Source: Bacteroidota bacterium
GTDB lineage: Bacteria > Bacteroidota > Bacteroidia > Flavobacteriales_F > PHOS-HE28
Direction of reading: 5' to 3'
DNA length: 39,443 nt
NCBI GenBank assembly: GCA_018266475.1
Contig: JAFEAI010000263.1
Coordinates: 1-39,443, forward strand
Part shown: positions 15,488 to 22,427 of the stretch, in pieces
How positions within the stretch are numbered: the stretch's first letter is position 1
Layout of the letters: every line of letters starts with the position of its first letter
The notes under the pieces: generated by a model
What the model saw: the letters and a program-made list of their open reading frames with translations, nothing else
Databases searched by the model: none
What the model was told of the DNA's origin: nothing
Translations under genes and position numbers: made by a program

Positions 15488-16753
15488 TTATTCAATTTTC
15501 TCCTTTTGGGAGTTTTGGCCGTTTGCAATGATTTGTCCTTCAATGTTTAATGTTCCGGGATTTCCACCTTTTTCAACAATATAAGAAATTACATTGTCGC
15601 CATTGGTTTCCACATTTCCATTGATGGTTATACATTTTGCTACGCCGCCATCTTTAATGCTTAAACCGTAAGCAGGCAAATCAACATATACCCCTTTTAC
15701 CAGTGAAGCACCAGCAGAACCGTGCGTAGTTACATTTCCGTGTACGGTCAGCGTTCCTATTGGTTTACTTATTTGTATGCCCACAGAGCCGTCCCCGAAT
15801 GTTTCAATAGATTGAAATGAAATGTTCTCTACCGTTCCGTCATACTGGTTGTAACCCCTTGCTCCAAGTCCGTAAGTTTGCAAGGGTGCATTCACGGTAA
15901 AGTTTTTCACAATCCCGAAATTTACAAATCCAACTCCGCTTGGTCCGTAAGAAATAATAGGTGCATTACTTGTCCAATTATCCACACTTCCCCAAACGTC
16001 CAACACCATATCGTTTACACCATAGGTAATGATTTCTCCATCAGTTACGACTTCGGTAGCGTGTACACCATAAAACACAAATACGCCTGCTGTAATATAA
16101 TCCGCTACTCCCAAAGGAATTTTTCCGTTAGAATAAACAGCTTTTGTATGCAGTTTTGAAATTTCTGTTCTGCCACCTATATCGCCAAAGCCCGAAATAA
16201 AAACACCACAACCTGAAACGGGTGCGTTCTTTCTACCGATACTTAAATTGCTTACTGCAACCGAAACAAGGCTTTTCGGATCTGGATTAATGTTGTAAAT
16301 CGTCAATGCACCTTGCAGTACATTTACTCCATATTTCTGCGGTTGCTCTAAATAATGTCGGGCATCTGCCGAATGAATATCAACATTGTCAATAACAATG
16401 TTTGCTTTCTCAACGCCAACTCTTGTAATAACGGAAACCTGTCCTTTTACCAACAAGTTTTCAAATGTAAAAGTCCCAAGGTCATGTTTTACAGTAGTAT
16501 TAAAAATAGCCTTGTGGTTTACGGGTGTATCTATATTTAGGTTTTTCACCGTATTGTTAACACTTACGCCAATTCCGTCAGAATGCTGAAATGAAAGTAA
16601 AGGTAGTTCGCCATCTTCCTGTGGTTTACCATTCAGGTTTACTCCTTCTGGTAGCAAAATACTGAAATTACACAAGATGCTTCTTGTAATAGTAATTTCT
16701 TTCTCGCCGTTTTGAATGGCAGAAACAAGGTCGTTGAAAGTATTGACAGTCAT
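15488..16753 (-). CDS. Right-handed beta-helix-like repeat protein, unknown function
   Basis: A 421-aa protein, MTVNTFNDLVSAIQNGEKEI. Most of it is built from short repeating beta-strand turns rich in Val/Ile/Asn/Gly (for example GVFISGFGDIGG, NVTTHGSAGASLVKGVYVD, NGNVETNGDNVISYIV), the pattern of right-handed parallel beta-helices. No signal peptide or membrane segment is visible, which is unusual since most such helices are exported. No catalytic motif is recognised. It is the first gene of a two-gene operon with pirin and has the same AT-rich composition. The start at 16753 fits the first beta-rung; 9-bp dyads lie upstream at 16785 and 16895. Confidence 0.8.
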   Translation of the reverse strand: MTVNTFNDLVSAIQNGEKEITITRSILCNFSILLPEGVNLNGKPQEDGELPLLSFQHSDGIGVSVNNTVKNLNIDTPVNHKAIFNTTVKHDLGTFTFENLLVKGQVSVITRVGVEKANIVIDNVDIHSADARHYLEQPQKYGVNVLQGALTIYNINPDPKSLVSVAVSNLSIGRKNAPVSGCGVFISGFGDIGGRTEISKLHTKAVYSNGKIPLGVADYITAGVFVFYGVHATEVVTDGEIITYGVNDMVLDVWGSVDNWTSNAPIISYGPSGVGFVNFGIVKNFTVNAPLQTYGLGARGYNQYDGTVENISFQSIETFGDGSVGIQISKPIGTLTVHGNVTTHGSAGASLVKGVYVDLPAYGLSIKDGGVAKCITINGNVETNGDNVISYIVEKGGNPGTLNIEGQIIANGQNSQKEKIE

Positions 16754-16784
16754 AATAGTTTCTTTTTAGCGTGTTGGTCGGGTT

Positions 16785-16814
16785 AAGAACAAATTGCGTG
16801 TATCGTTTGTTCTT
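16785..16814. promoter_or_regulatory. 9-bp dyad upstream of the beta-helix/pirin operon
   Basis: AAGAACAAA (16785-16793) and TTTGTTCTT (16806-16814), perfect inverted repeat with a 12-nt spacer, 32 nt before the ATG at 16753. It could be an operator for a dimeric regulator or a hairpin; the sequence does not decide. Confidence 0.45.
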
Positions 16815-16894
16815 TGAGGTGGCATTGGCATATTGCGGTTAGCGTGGGGTTGACGCAGATTTTCACCTATTTCACAAGGGGCTCTATGAAGGTG

Positions 16895-16934
16895 ATCCTC
16901 GCAGATTCCGCATAGATGGACATAATGCGAGGAT
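16895..16934. terminator. 9-bp inverted repeat downstream of the integrase pseudogene
   Basis: ATCCTCGCA (16895-16903) and TGCGAGGAT (16926-16934) with a 22-nt loop; the plus-strand right arm ends in a T4 run. It lies between the integrase remnant and the beta-helix gene. Candidate terminator, moderate to weak. Confidence 0.35.
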
Positions 16935-16995
16935 TTTGGTGGAAAGCGCGCCAAGAGAGGTCCAACGCATCAAGTGGGTTGACAAAGCCTTGGAG

Positions 16996-17541
16996 TTACC
17001 GCCTGGTGACATGGGTGTACACTTCCGTGGTTTTGCTGGATGCATGGCCGAGCAGGGTTTAAATGTAACGGAGGTCGGTGCCTTGTTCCAGGAGGTGGGT
17101 GGCGAAACTGTGCCGCAAGGTATGCATACTGGCGGGTTTTTGGATGCCGGCCTTGGCCAAGGCTGCCTGCATCACCTGTTGAAGGCTGCGTGCCGAATAC
17201 ATGCCGCCGGCCTGGCCTGCGAAGAGAAAGCCGTTCGGCTGATAGGCGGCCATGTATTTCTGAAACAGATCCGCTATTGACCGACCGAGCAAGGTGATCC
17301 TGTCCTTGTTGCCCTTGGCTTGGCGCAAACGGATCAATCCTTGGTCGAAGAGCAGGTCCTCGGGCCGGAGGGCGATCACATCACTCATCCGCGGGTCGGC
17401 GGAGTAGGCCAAGACCGGCATGGTGCGGTGCTTCAGGTTGCCCGGAGCTTTGAGCACCGCGGCCACTTCGCTTTTGCTGTGTACCAGGAGTAGCTTGGTT
17501 TCCATCCGTGGTCGCTCAATAGGGGTATCGCGGATGAACAC
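16996..17541 (-). pseudogene. Tyrosine recombinase (XerD/integrase type), N-terminally truncated with internal TAA
   Basis: The reading frame carries the C-terminal catalytic domain of a phage-type integrase. LAYSADPRMSDVIALRPED holds the first Arg, HTLRHSFATHLLEQG the HxxR box, and the frame then reads DLRYI-TAA (17059-17061). It continues in the same frame for 20 codons, TLLGHASSKTTEVYTHVTRR, up to a second TAA at 16996. That tail supplies the missing His (LLGH) and nucleophilic Tyr (EVYTHV). Related proteins have Gln after DLRYI, so one CAA-to-TAA change explains the break. The N-terminal SAM-like core-binding domain is absent; the first dozen residues derive from ATCCGTG repeat DNA. Without suppression the product lacks the catalytic Tyr, so it is inactive. 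Confidence 0.88.
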
Positions 17542-17580
17542 GGATCACGGACCCACCTGCCAAGCAAACCAACCCTCCCT

Positions 17581-17608
17581 ATCCGTGTGCATCCGTGTGC
17601 ATCCGTGG
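17581..17608. repeat. 10-bp tandem repeat (ATCCGTGTGC)
   Basis: Two ATCCGTGTGC copies followed by ATCCGTGG. Related ATCCGTGG and inverted CACGGAT pieces occur at 17504 and 17537-17547, around the truncated 5' end of the integrase remnant. The repeats may mark where the upstream part was lost. Confidence 0.7.
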
Positions 17609-17723
17609 TTCAAGACAGTGCGTGAATGCGCCGCCAGGCGCATGGATAGCACCCGATATCCCTGGTGTGCAACGGCACGAGCGGCCTGGCGCATGTATCA
17701 TTGCGGTGAAACAACAACTGCAA

Positions 17724-18266
17724 ATGGAACTACACGACCTTGGCATCGGCGCACGCGTAGCCCATCCCACCTTGGGCACAGGCGTGGTGTACGACCTGGA
17801 CCCGCGCACCGTGCATATCTTCTTCAAGGACCATGGCGAGCAGCCCGTAAGCCGCGGTTTCGAGGGCCTGAAGGTGGTCGCCCCCGGCGTGGAGGTGGAG
17901 CCCGAGCCGCTGGACATGGACCACGTGCGCGAGGCACTGCGCGAAGTGCTGGAGGAAATGCAGATGCCGCAGCGGCCCGTGGAGATGGCACGCCGCTATG
18001 AAGGAGGCATGTTGGAGATCAAGCCCAAGGACGCCGCGCTCAAAAGCAAGGAAGTGCCCCTGGAGGACTTCTTCCACAAGATCACCATGATCCGCGACCG
18101 CTTCCGGGTGCTGGAACAAAAGATCAATGCCCACACCGGCCTGGGCGAACAGGACAAGCTGGAACTGCAGCAGTACATCACCCGTTGCTACGGAAGCCTC
18201 ACCACCTTCAACATCCTGTTTGAGGAAAAGGAGGACCAGTTCGTGGGGCAACGCGGGGAGGGGTGA
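17724..18266 (+). CDS. Conserved hypothetical protein with N-terminal SH3-like segment
   Basis: A 180-aa protein from ATG 17724 (MELHDLGIGARVAHPTLGTG). The first 50 residues, with GARVAHPTLGTGVVYDLDPR and FKDHGEQPVSRGFEGLKVV, look like a small SH3/KOW or CarD-type barrel that recognises nucleic acid or protein in other families. The rest is helical and charged: HVREALREVLEEMQ, then PLEDFFHKITMIRDRFRVLEQKINAH and a C-terminal helix pair. There is no signal peptide, so it is cytoplasmic. GTG at 17706 is an alternative start. Function unknown; a nucleic-acid-associated role is a weak inference from the barrel. A strong hairpin follows at 18282. Confidence 0.8.
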   Translation: MELHDLGIGARVAHPTLGTGVVYDLDPRTVHIFFKDHGEQPVSRGFEGLKVVAPGVEVEPEPLDMDHVREALREVLEEMQMPQRPVEMARRYEGGMLEIKPKDAALKSKEVPLEDFFHKITMIRDRFRVLEQKINAHTGLGEQDKLELQQYITRCYGSLTTFNILFEEKEDQFVGQRGEG

Positions 18267-18281
18267 GCCCGGGAGGACATT

Positions 18282-18329
18282 GGCCAACGCTGCGGATGCA
18301 CGAGGTGCATCCGCAGCGGCCTGTTGGCC
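18282..18329. terminator. Long two-part hairpin after the 17724 gene
   Basis: Outer GGCCAAC (18282-18288) pairs with GTTGGCC (18323-18329). Inner 13-bp perfect arms GCTGCGGATGCAC (18289-18301) and GTGCATCCGCAGC (18305-18317) enclose a GAG triloop. No T tract, so either a terminator relying on other factors or a stable RNA element. Confidence 0.55.
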
Positions 18330-18357
18330 GCCGTCGGCCCGAATTGTTCACAACTCG

Positions 18358-18389
18358 TTTTGCAACCATCGAAAAAGAACCTACCTTCG
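18358..18389 (+). promoter_or_regulatory. Bacteroidota-type promoter upstream of the structured RNA
   Basis: TTTTG (18358-18362), exactly 19 nt, then TACCTTCG (18382-18389). The same pair with the same spacing precedes rpmG at 30758-30789, which makes chance unlikely. Transcription would start about 4-7 nt after the -7 element. Confidence 0.7.
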
Positions 18390-18394
18390 GGGCA

Positions 18395-18624
18395 TCGAAG
18401 CGTTCTTTCTCAGCCGTGTGCTGATCAACAGACAGCCCACACAGGCCATAGGTTCTCAAAACCAACATTTTTTTCTCAGGATCGGAAGATCCAAAGGGCA
18501 AGGGCGGGCCTCGCCGCCGACGTGCGGTTCCTTCGGGATCATCGAGGATTACCAACCCCTTTCTGTCCGACCCGCTCATGTGATCCATGGGTTTTTTGAA
18601 CTCGGTCCTGTGTGGGCTTTTTTT
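18395..18624 (+). ncRNA. Predicted structured RNA (6S-like rod) or queE leader
   Basis: Downstream of the 18358 promoter lie two arms that pair over a distance. AGCCCACACAGG (18434-18445) is perfectly complementary to CCTGTGTGGGCT (18607-18618), and the second arm runs straight into T7 (18618-18624). Moving inward, GTTC (18452-18455) pairs with GAAC (18598-18601) and AAAACC (18458-18463) with GGTTTT (18590-18595), separated by small internal loops. The interior holds local hairpins: GGATC-GGAA-GATCC at 18479-18492 and CCGC/GCGG at 18514-18527 inside CCTCG/CGAGG. A long interrupted closing stem with a large central bubble and a terminator-like end is the 6S RNA architecture. It is not a recognisable tmRNA, RNase P RNA or SRP RNA. 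The end is 9 nt before queE, so an attenuating leader is the alternative. Confidence 0.45.
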
Positions 18625-18632
18625 GTCCTGCC

Positions 18633-19280
18633 GTGAACAACCCCGCCCTACAACCCGTCCGCTCCCCCTTGGTGGCTTCCGGCGGGCACCTGCCCGTGAT
18701 GGAGGCCTTCGCCACCCTGCAGGGCGAAGGCGTGTACAGTGGGCAGGCCGCCTACTTCATCCGCCTGGCAGGCTGCGACGTGGGCTGCACCTGGTGCGAT
18801 GTGAAGGAAAGCTGGGACGGCACCCGGCATCCGGTGCGGTCCGTGGAGGAGATCGTGGCCGAAGCGGCCCGCCAGCCCGCCCGCATTGCGGTGGTCACCG
18901 GCGGCGAACCGCTGTTGTACCAGTTGGGGCCATTGACCGCGGCCTTGCGCCGCGCCGGGTTCCGCACGCACCTGGAAACCAGCGGTTCCTCACCCCTGAG
19001 CGGGGAATGGCACCATATCTGCTTCAGTCCGAAAAAATTCAAGGCCCCCGTGGAAGGCTTCCATCAGCTGGCGGATGAGCTCAAGGTGGTGGTCTTCAAC
19101 AAGCACGACCTGCAATGGGCGGAAGGCCATGCCGAAAAAACACGGCCCCAATGCGCACTGTACCTGCAGCCGGAATGGGAAAGGCGCGATGCCATGCTGC
19201 CGGTGGTGGTGGATTATTGCAAGGCACACCCGCGCTGGAGGATCTCCTTGCAGGCGCACAAGTACATGAACATACCATGA
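18633..19280 (+). CDS. queE: 7-carboxy-7-deazaguanine synthase (radical SAM)
   Basis: A 215-aa protein from GTG 18633. The radical-SAM cluster motif is CDVGCTWC (Cys48, Cys52, Cys55), preceded by TLQGEGVYSGQAAYFIRLAG; VVTGGEPLLYQ and LETSGSSPL follow. QueE converts 6-carboxy-5,6,7,8-tetrahydropterin to 7-carboxy-7-deazaguanine, a step of queuosine synthesis, using a 4Fe-4S cluster, SAM and magnesium. No ATG precedes the core except Met23 (PVMEAFATLQ); family members usually start a few residues before that, so either GTG 18633 or a slightly later start is used. Its TGA overlaps the ATG of the OmpA-family gene. A predicted RNA element and T7 tract end 9 nt upstream. Confidence 0.93.
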   Translation: MNNPALQPVRSPLVASGGHLPVMEAFATLQGEGVYSGQAAYFIRLAGCDVGCTWCDVKESWDGTRHPVRSVEEIVAEAARQPARIAVVTGGEPLLYQLGPLTAALRRAGFRTHLETSGSSPLSGEWHHICFSPKKFKAPVEGFHQLADELKVVVFNKHDLQWAEGHAEKTRPQCALYLQPEWERRDAMLPVVVDYCKAHPRWRISLQAHKYMNIP

Positions 19281-21253
19281 GCAATGCCCTTTCCACGGCA
19301 GTGGGGCCGCGCTGCGCCCTGCTGCTGCCCCTGCTGCTGGCCGCTGCGCTATGCACGGCACAGCTGCCGGGGGTGCGCTATACCACCACCGACAAGCGGG
19401 CCATCAAGCTCTATGAAAGCGGGGCGGACTGCATGCGCCTGCGCAAGTGGGATTGCGCCGAAGGCGACCTGAAGAAGGCGGCACAGGCCGACCCGAAGTT
19501 CATTGAGCCGCGCCTGTACCTCGGCGAGATGTACGAGGAGCGCAACATGGCCAAGGAAGCGATGGCCGTGTACAAGGAAGTGCTGGCCATCAACCCTTCC
19601 TACTTCCCGCCGGCAGCGCTGCACCTGGCGGAGTTGGAGCTGGCCCAGGGCCTGTACGCCGAGGCCGGCAAGCACTTCGCCATGGCCAAGGAGCTGGACC
19701 GCGACCCGCAGCGCAGGCAGCGCGCCGAACTCGGCTTGGCCGATTGCGCGTTTGCCGAACAGGCCGTGAAGCACCCGGTGCCCTTCGATCCCGTGAACCT
19801 GGGCCCGGGCGTGAACACGGCCGACCCCGAATACTTTCCGTGCGTTACCGCGGACGACAGCACCCTCATGTTCACCCGCCTGCTGAAGGACCAGCGGTCG
19901 GCCTACGGGGCGCAGGAGGATTTTTTCGTCAGCCACAAGCAGGCGGACGGCACCTGGGGCAAGGCCCAGCCCGTGACCACCGTGAACACCGTGGACAATG
20001 AAGGCGCCGGAACCCTCACGCCGGACGGGCGCTTCATCATCTTCACCAAGTGCGCCGGGGTGGACGGCTCCTACGGAAAAGGCATCAAGGGCTTGGGCAG
20101 CTGCGACCTGTTCATCAGCCGCCGCGTGGGCGACCGGTGGACGCAACCCCAAAACCTGGGCGCACCCGTGAATTCCGTGGCCTGGGAGAGCCAGCCCTCC
20201 ATGGGCAGCGATGGGCGCACGCTCTACTTCATCCGCGGCAGCCGCACCGCGGAAGGTCGGCAGAACACGGACATCTACGTCACCCGCATGGGCGATGACG
20301 GTGCCTTCAGCAAGCCCGAACGCCTAAGCGACAACGTGAACAGCCCGGGCCGCGAGGAAAGCGTACAGATCCATCCCGACGGCAAAACGCTCTACTTCAG
20401 CAGCGATGGCAGGCCCGGCATGGGCGGGCTGGACATCTACATGAGCCGCATGCAGCCCGACGGCACCTGGGGGCCAGCGCTCAACCTCGGCTGGCCCATC
20501 AACACCAGTGGCGATGAAAACAGCATCCTGGTGAACGCCAACGGGCAGTTGGCCTACTTCGCAAGCGACCGCCCGGGCGGCTACGGCGACCTTGACCTCT
20601 ACGGGTTCGTGCTCTATCCCGAGGCGCGGCCCACGCCGGTGAGCTACATCCGCGGGAAGGTGACGGACAAGGCTACCGGCAAGCCGCTGGAAGCCGATGT
20701 GGAACTGTACGACCTGACCACTGGAAAACTGTCCACCGCCGCCTACAGCGACCCGGTCACGGGTGAGTTCCTCGTATGCCTGCCCACCGGCGTGGACCAT
20801 GCGCTGAACGCCTCATCCGACGGCTACCTCTTCTACTCAAGGAATTACCGCTTTGCGGACATGCAGGGCACGGCACCCTATCAACTGGACGTAAAGCTCT
20901 CGCGGGTGGCGCCCGGGCAAAAGATCGAGCTGCGCAACATCTTCTTCGCAACGGCCAGCTACGCGCTGCTGCCCGCATCCACGGTGGAGCTGGACAAGCT
21001 GGTGCAGTTCATGAAAACATCACCGGCCGTGCGCATCGAGGTGGGCGGGCACACCGACAATGTGGGCAAGGATGCCGCCAACCAGCTGCTCAGCGAACAG
21101 CGCGCGAGGTCCGTAAAGGATTTTCTTGTTGCACACGGCATTGATGGCGCACGCGTGGTGGCAAAGGGATACGGTGCCACGGTGCCCGTGGCTTCCAACG
21201 ATACCGAACCGGGGCGCGCGCAGAACCGCAGGACGGAAATAACGGTGCTCTGA
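19277..21253 (+). CDS. TPR-PD40-CRD-OmpA outer-membrane-associated protein (PorE-like)
   Basis: A 658-aa protein with a signal peptide (LLLPLLLAAALCTAQ). Domain order: TPR-like helices (about 38-150), PD40/WD40-like propeller blades (about 165-450, with repeats such as LTPDGRFIIFTK, MGSDGRTLYFIRG, IHPDGKTLYFSSD), a carboxypeptidase-regulatory-like beta domain (about 455-540, IRGKVTDKATGKPLEADVEL) and a C-terminal OmpA domain (about 548-658, GGHTDNVG and QNRRTEI). This order is that of P. gingivalis PorE, a peptidoglycan-binding T9SS component, although paralogues with other roles are common. It overlaps queE by ATGA. A second protein of the same design is at 32335-34611. Confidence 0.9.
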   Translation: MSNALSTAVGPRCALLLPLLLAAALCTAQLPGVRYTTTDKRAIKLYESGADCMRLRKWDCAEGDLKKAAQADPKFIEPRLYLGEMYEERNMAKEAMAVYKEVLAINPSYFPPAALHLAELELAQGLYAEAGKHFAMAKELDRDPQRRQRAELGLADCAFAEQAVKHPVPFDPVNLGPGVNTADPEYFPCVTADDSTLMFTRLLKDQRSAYGAQEDFFVSHKQADGTWGKAQPVTTVNTVDNEGAGTLTPDGRFIIFTKCAGVDGSYGKGIKGLGSCDLFISRRVGDRWTQPQNLGAPVNSVAWESQPSMGSDGRTLYFIRGSRTAEGRQNTDIYVTRMGDDGAFSKPERLSDNVNSPGREESVQIHPDGKTLYFSSDGRPGMGGLDIYMSRMQPDGTWGPALNLGWPINTSGDENSILVNANGQLAYFASDRPGGYGDLDLYGFVLYPEARPTPVSYIRGKVTDKATGKPLEADVELYDLTTGKLSTAAYSDPVTGEFLVCLPTGVDHALNASSDGYLFYSRNYRFADMQGTAPYQLDVKLSRVAPGQKIELRNIFFATASYALLPASTVELDKLVQFMKTSPAVRIEVGGHTDNVGKDAANQLLSEQRARSVKDFLVAHGIDGARVVAKGYGATVPVASNDTEPGRAQNRRTEITVL

Positions 21254-21278
21254 AGCACGCAAGCCGCATTTGGTGAAC

Positions 21279-21923
21279 ATGAAAATTCAGATCTGGTCCG
21301 ACGTGGTATGCCCGTACTGCTACATCGGCAAGCGGGAGTTTGAAAACGCGCTGGCGCAATTTCCGCACCGCGACAGGGTGGAGGTGGAATGGAAGAGCTT
21401 TGAACTGGACCGCGAAGCCCCGGTGCGCAGCCCGGACGACATGTACGGCATGCTGGCCAGGAAGTACGGCCGCACGCGCGAACAGGCCAAGGAAATGGTG
21501 GCCGGCGTGGTGGAGCGCGCACGCACCGTGGGCTTGGAGTACAACATGGACAAGGCCGTCATGGGCAGCTCCTTCGATGCGCACCGGCTGATCCAGTACG
21601 CCAAGACCAAGGGCAAGGGCGATGCGGCCGAGGAGCGGCTGTTCAGGGCCCACTTCATCCTGGGCGAGCACATTGGTGACCACGCCAAGCTGAAGGAGAT
21701 CGCCCAGGAGATCGGGCTTGATGGCAACGCGGCGGAGGCCATGCTGAAAACCGATGCCTTCACCGAGGCGGTGCATGCGGATGAATATGAAGCGCAGCAG
21801 ATCGGCGTGCGCGGCGTGCCCTTTTTCGTGCTGGACGGCAAGTATGCCGTTTCGGGCGCACAGCCGAGCGCGCACTTTCTGGGCGCCCTGAAGCAGGCCT
21901 GGAGCGAACGGCAGCAGGGTTGA
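21279..21923 (+). CDS. DsbA family (FrnE-like) thiol oxidoreductase
   Basis: A 214-aa protein, MKIQIWSDVVCPYCYIGKRE, with the CPYC active site at residues 11-14. FrnE/2-hydroxychromene isomerase-type features follow: WKSFELDRE, the helical insert, and IGVRGVPFFVLDGKYAVSGAQ, where the VPFF cis-Pro loop packs against the active site. No signal peptide is visible, which fits the cytoplasmic FrnE branch rather than periplasmic DsbA. FrnE proteins are dithiol isomerases or oxidoreductases linked to oxidative stress. The ATG at 21279 is chosen over a TTG at 21270. It begins 25 nt after the OmpA-family gene. Confidence 0.92.
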   Translation: MKIQIWSDVVCPYCYIGKREFENALAQFPHRDRVEVEWKSFELDREAPVRSPDDMYGMLARKYGRTREQAKEMVAGVVERARTVGLEYNMDKAVMGSSFDAHRLIQYAKTKGKGDAAEERLFRAHFILGEHIGDHAKLKEIAQEIGLDGNAAEAMLKTDAFTEAVHADEYEAQQIGVRGVPFFVLDGKYAVSGAQPSAHFLGALKQAWSERQQG

Positions 21924-22016
21924 TCCAAGGGGCCTGGTGCCGGCCGGAGCGCGGAAGTCATGCCCGGGAGGCACGAAGTGGTTTGCCGCACGGCATGCGC
22001 GTGCCCTGCTGGCACT

Positions 22017-22343
22017 TCAATGCGTCACCACCTTCAGGCCAACAATGCTTGCAATGAGCGTGAACATGAAGAACAGCCGCCAGAAGTCGGCAGGCTCCTT
22101 GAACACCAGCATGCCCACCGCCGCCGTGCCGATGGCCCCGATGCCCGTCCATACCGCATAGGCCGTGCCCAAGGGGAGCTGCAAGGAAGCGCGGTACAGC
22201 AGGTACATGCTCAGTGAGACACAAGCGAGGAAGCCGCCCCACCACCACAGTGCCGTGGTGCCTGTGGATGCCTGGGCCTTGCCCATGCAGGTGGTGAAGC
22301 CCACCTCGAAGAGGCCGCCGATGATGAGGATGACCCAGTTCAT
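22017..22343 (-). CDS. SMR transporter of the Gdx/SugE type
   Basis: A 108-aa four-helix protein, MNWVILIIGGLFEVGFTTCM. The proton/substrate-coupling glutamate is Glu13. GTAYAVWTGIGAIGTAAVG and the end IGLKVVTH match E. coli SugE/Gdx closely, rather than EmrE. Gdx proteins work as dual-topology homodimers in the inner membrane and export guanidinium in exchange for protons. The start at 22343 fits the family N-terminus exactly. The 84-bp spacer to divergent vsr contains no recognisable guanidine riboswitch motif, so regulation is open. A CTTCCTTTGC motif lies just before the ATG. Confidence 0.92.
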   Translation of the reverse strand: MNWVILIIGGLFEVGFTTCMGKAQASTGTTALWWWGGFLACVSLSMYLLYRASLQLPLGTAYAVWTGIGAIGTAAVGMLVFKEPADFWRLFFMFTLIASIVGLKVVTH

Positions 22344-22427
22344 GCGGCAAAGGAAGCACCCGCGCGCAACCGGCGGGGCCATTGTGGAACAAGTGGTGCG
22401 CATAGGGCGAACTTTGCGTGCCCGCTG

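Larger units (their letters stand above)
14636..16830. mobile_element. AT-rich putative horizontally acquired island (pirin and beta-helix genes)
   Basis: Base composition falls abruptly from about 62-65% GC to about 40% GC at about 14636 and recovers over about 16760-16860. Codon use in the two genes is A/T-ending, unlike all neighbours. The island contains two coupled genes and ends next to a tyrosine-recombinase pseudogene. No clear flanking direct repeat (attachment site) was found, so the exact borders and the mode of entry are uncertain. Confidence 0.6.

Noticed and set aside
14605-16850. Integron cassette with attC-like ends (GTCTAAC at the left, GGTTAGCG at the right)
   Set aside because: The right motif does not fit GTTRRRY, no folded attC could be drawn, and the nearby recombinase is XerD-like without an IntI-specific segment.
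17059-17541. Functional short integrase ending at RYI
   Set aside because: The continuation after TAA restores the conserved LLGH and EVYTHV segment in the same frame, so the 160-aa product is a truncated remnant.
18208-18588. 126-aa minus-strand ORF before queE
   Set aside because: It overlaps the 3' end of the 17724 gene and covers the predicted RNA and hairpins; Arg/Pro-rich with no recognisable motif.
18395-18632. tmRNA, RNase P RNA or SRP RNA in the queE spacer
   Set aside because: No tRNA-like ends or tag frame, no GAGGAAAGUCC-type core, and no SRP GGAAG/AGCAGC core. Only the 6S-like rod architecture fits.
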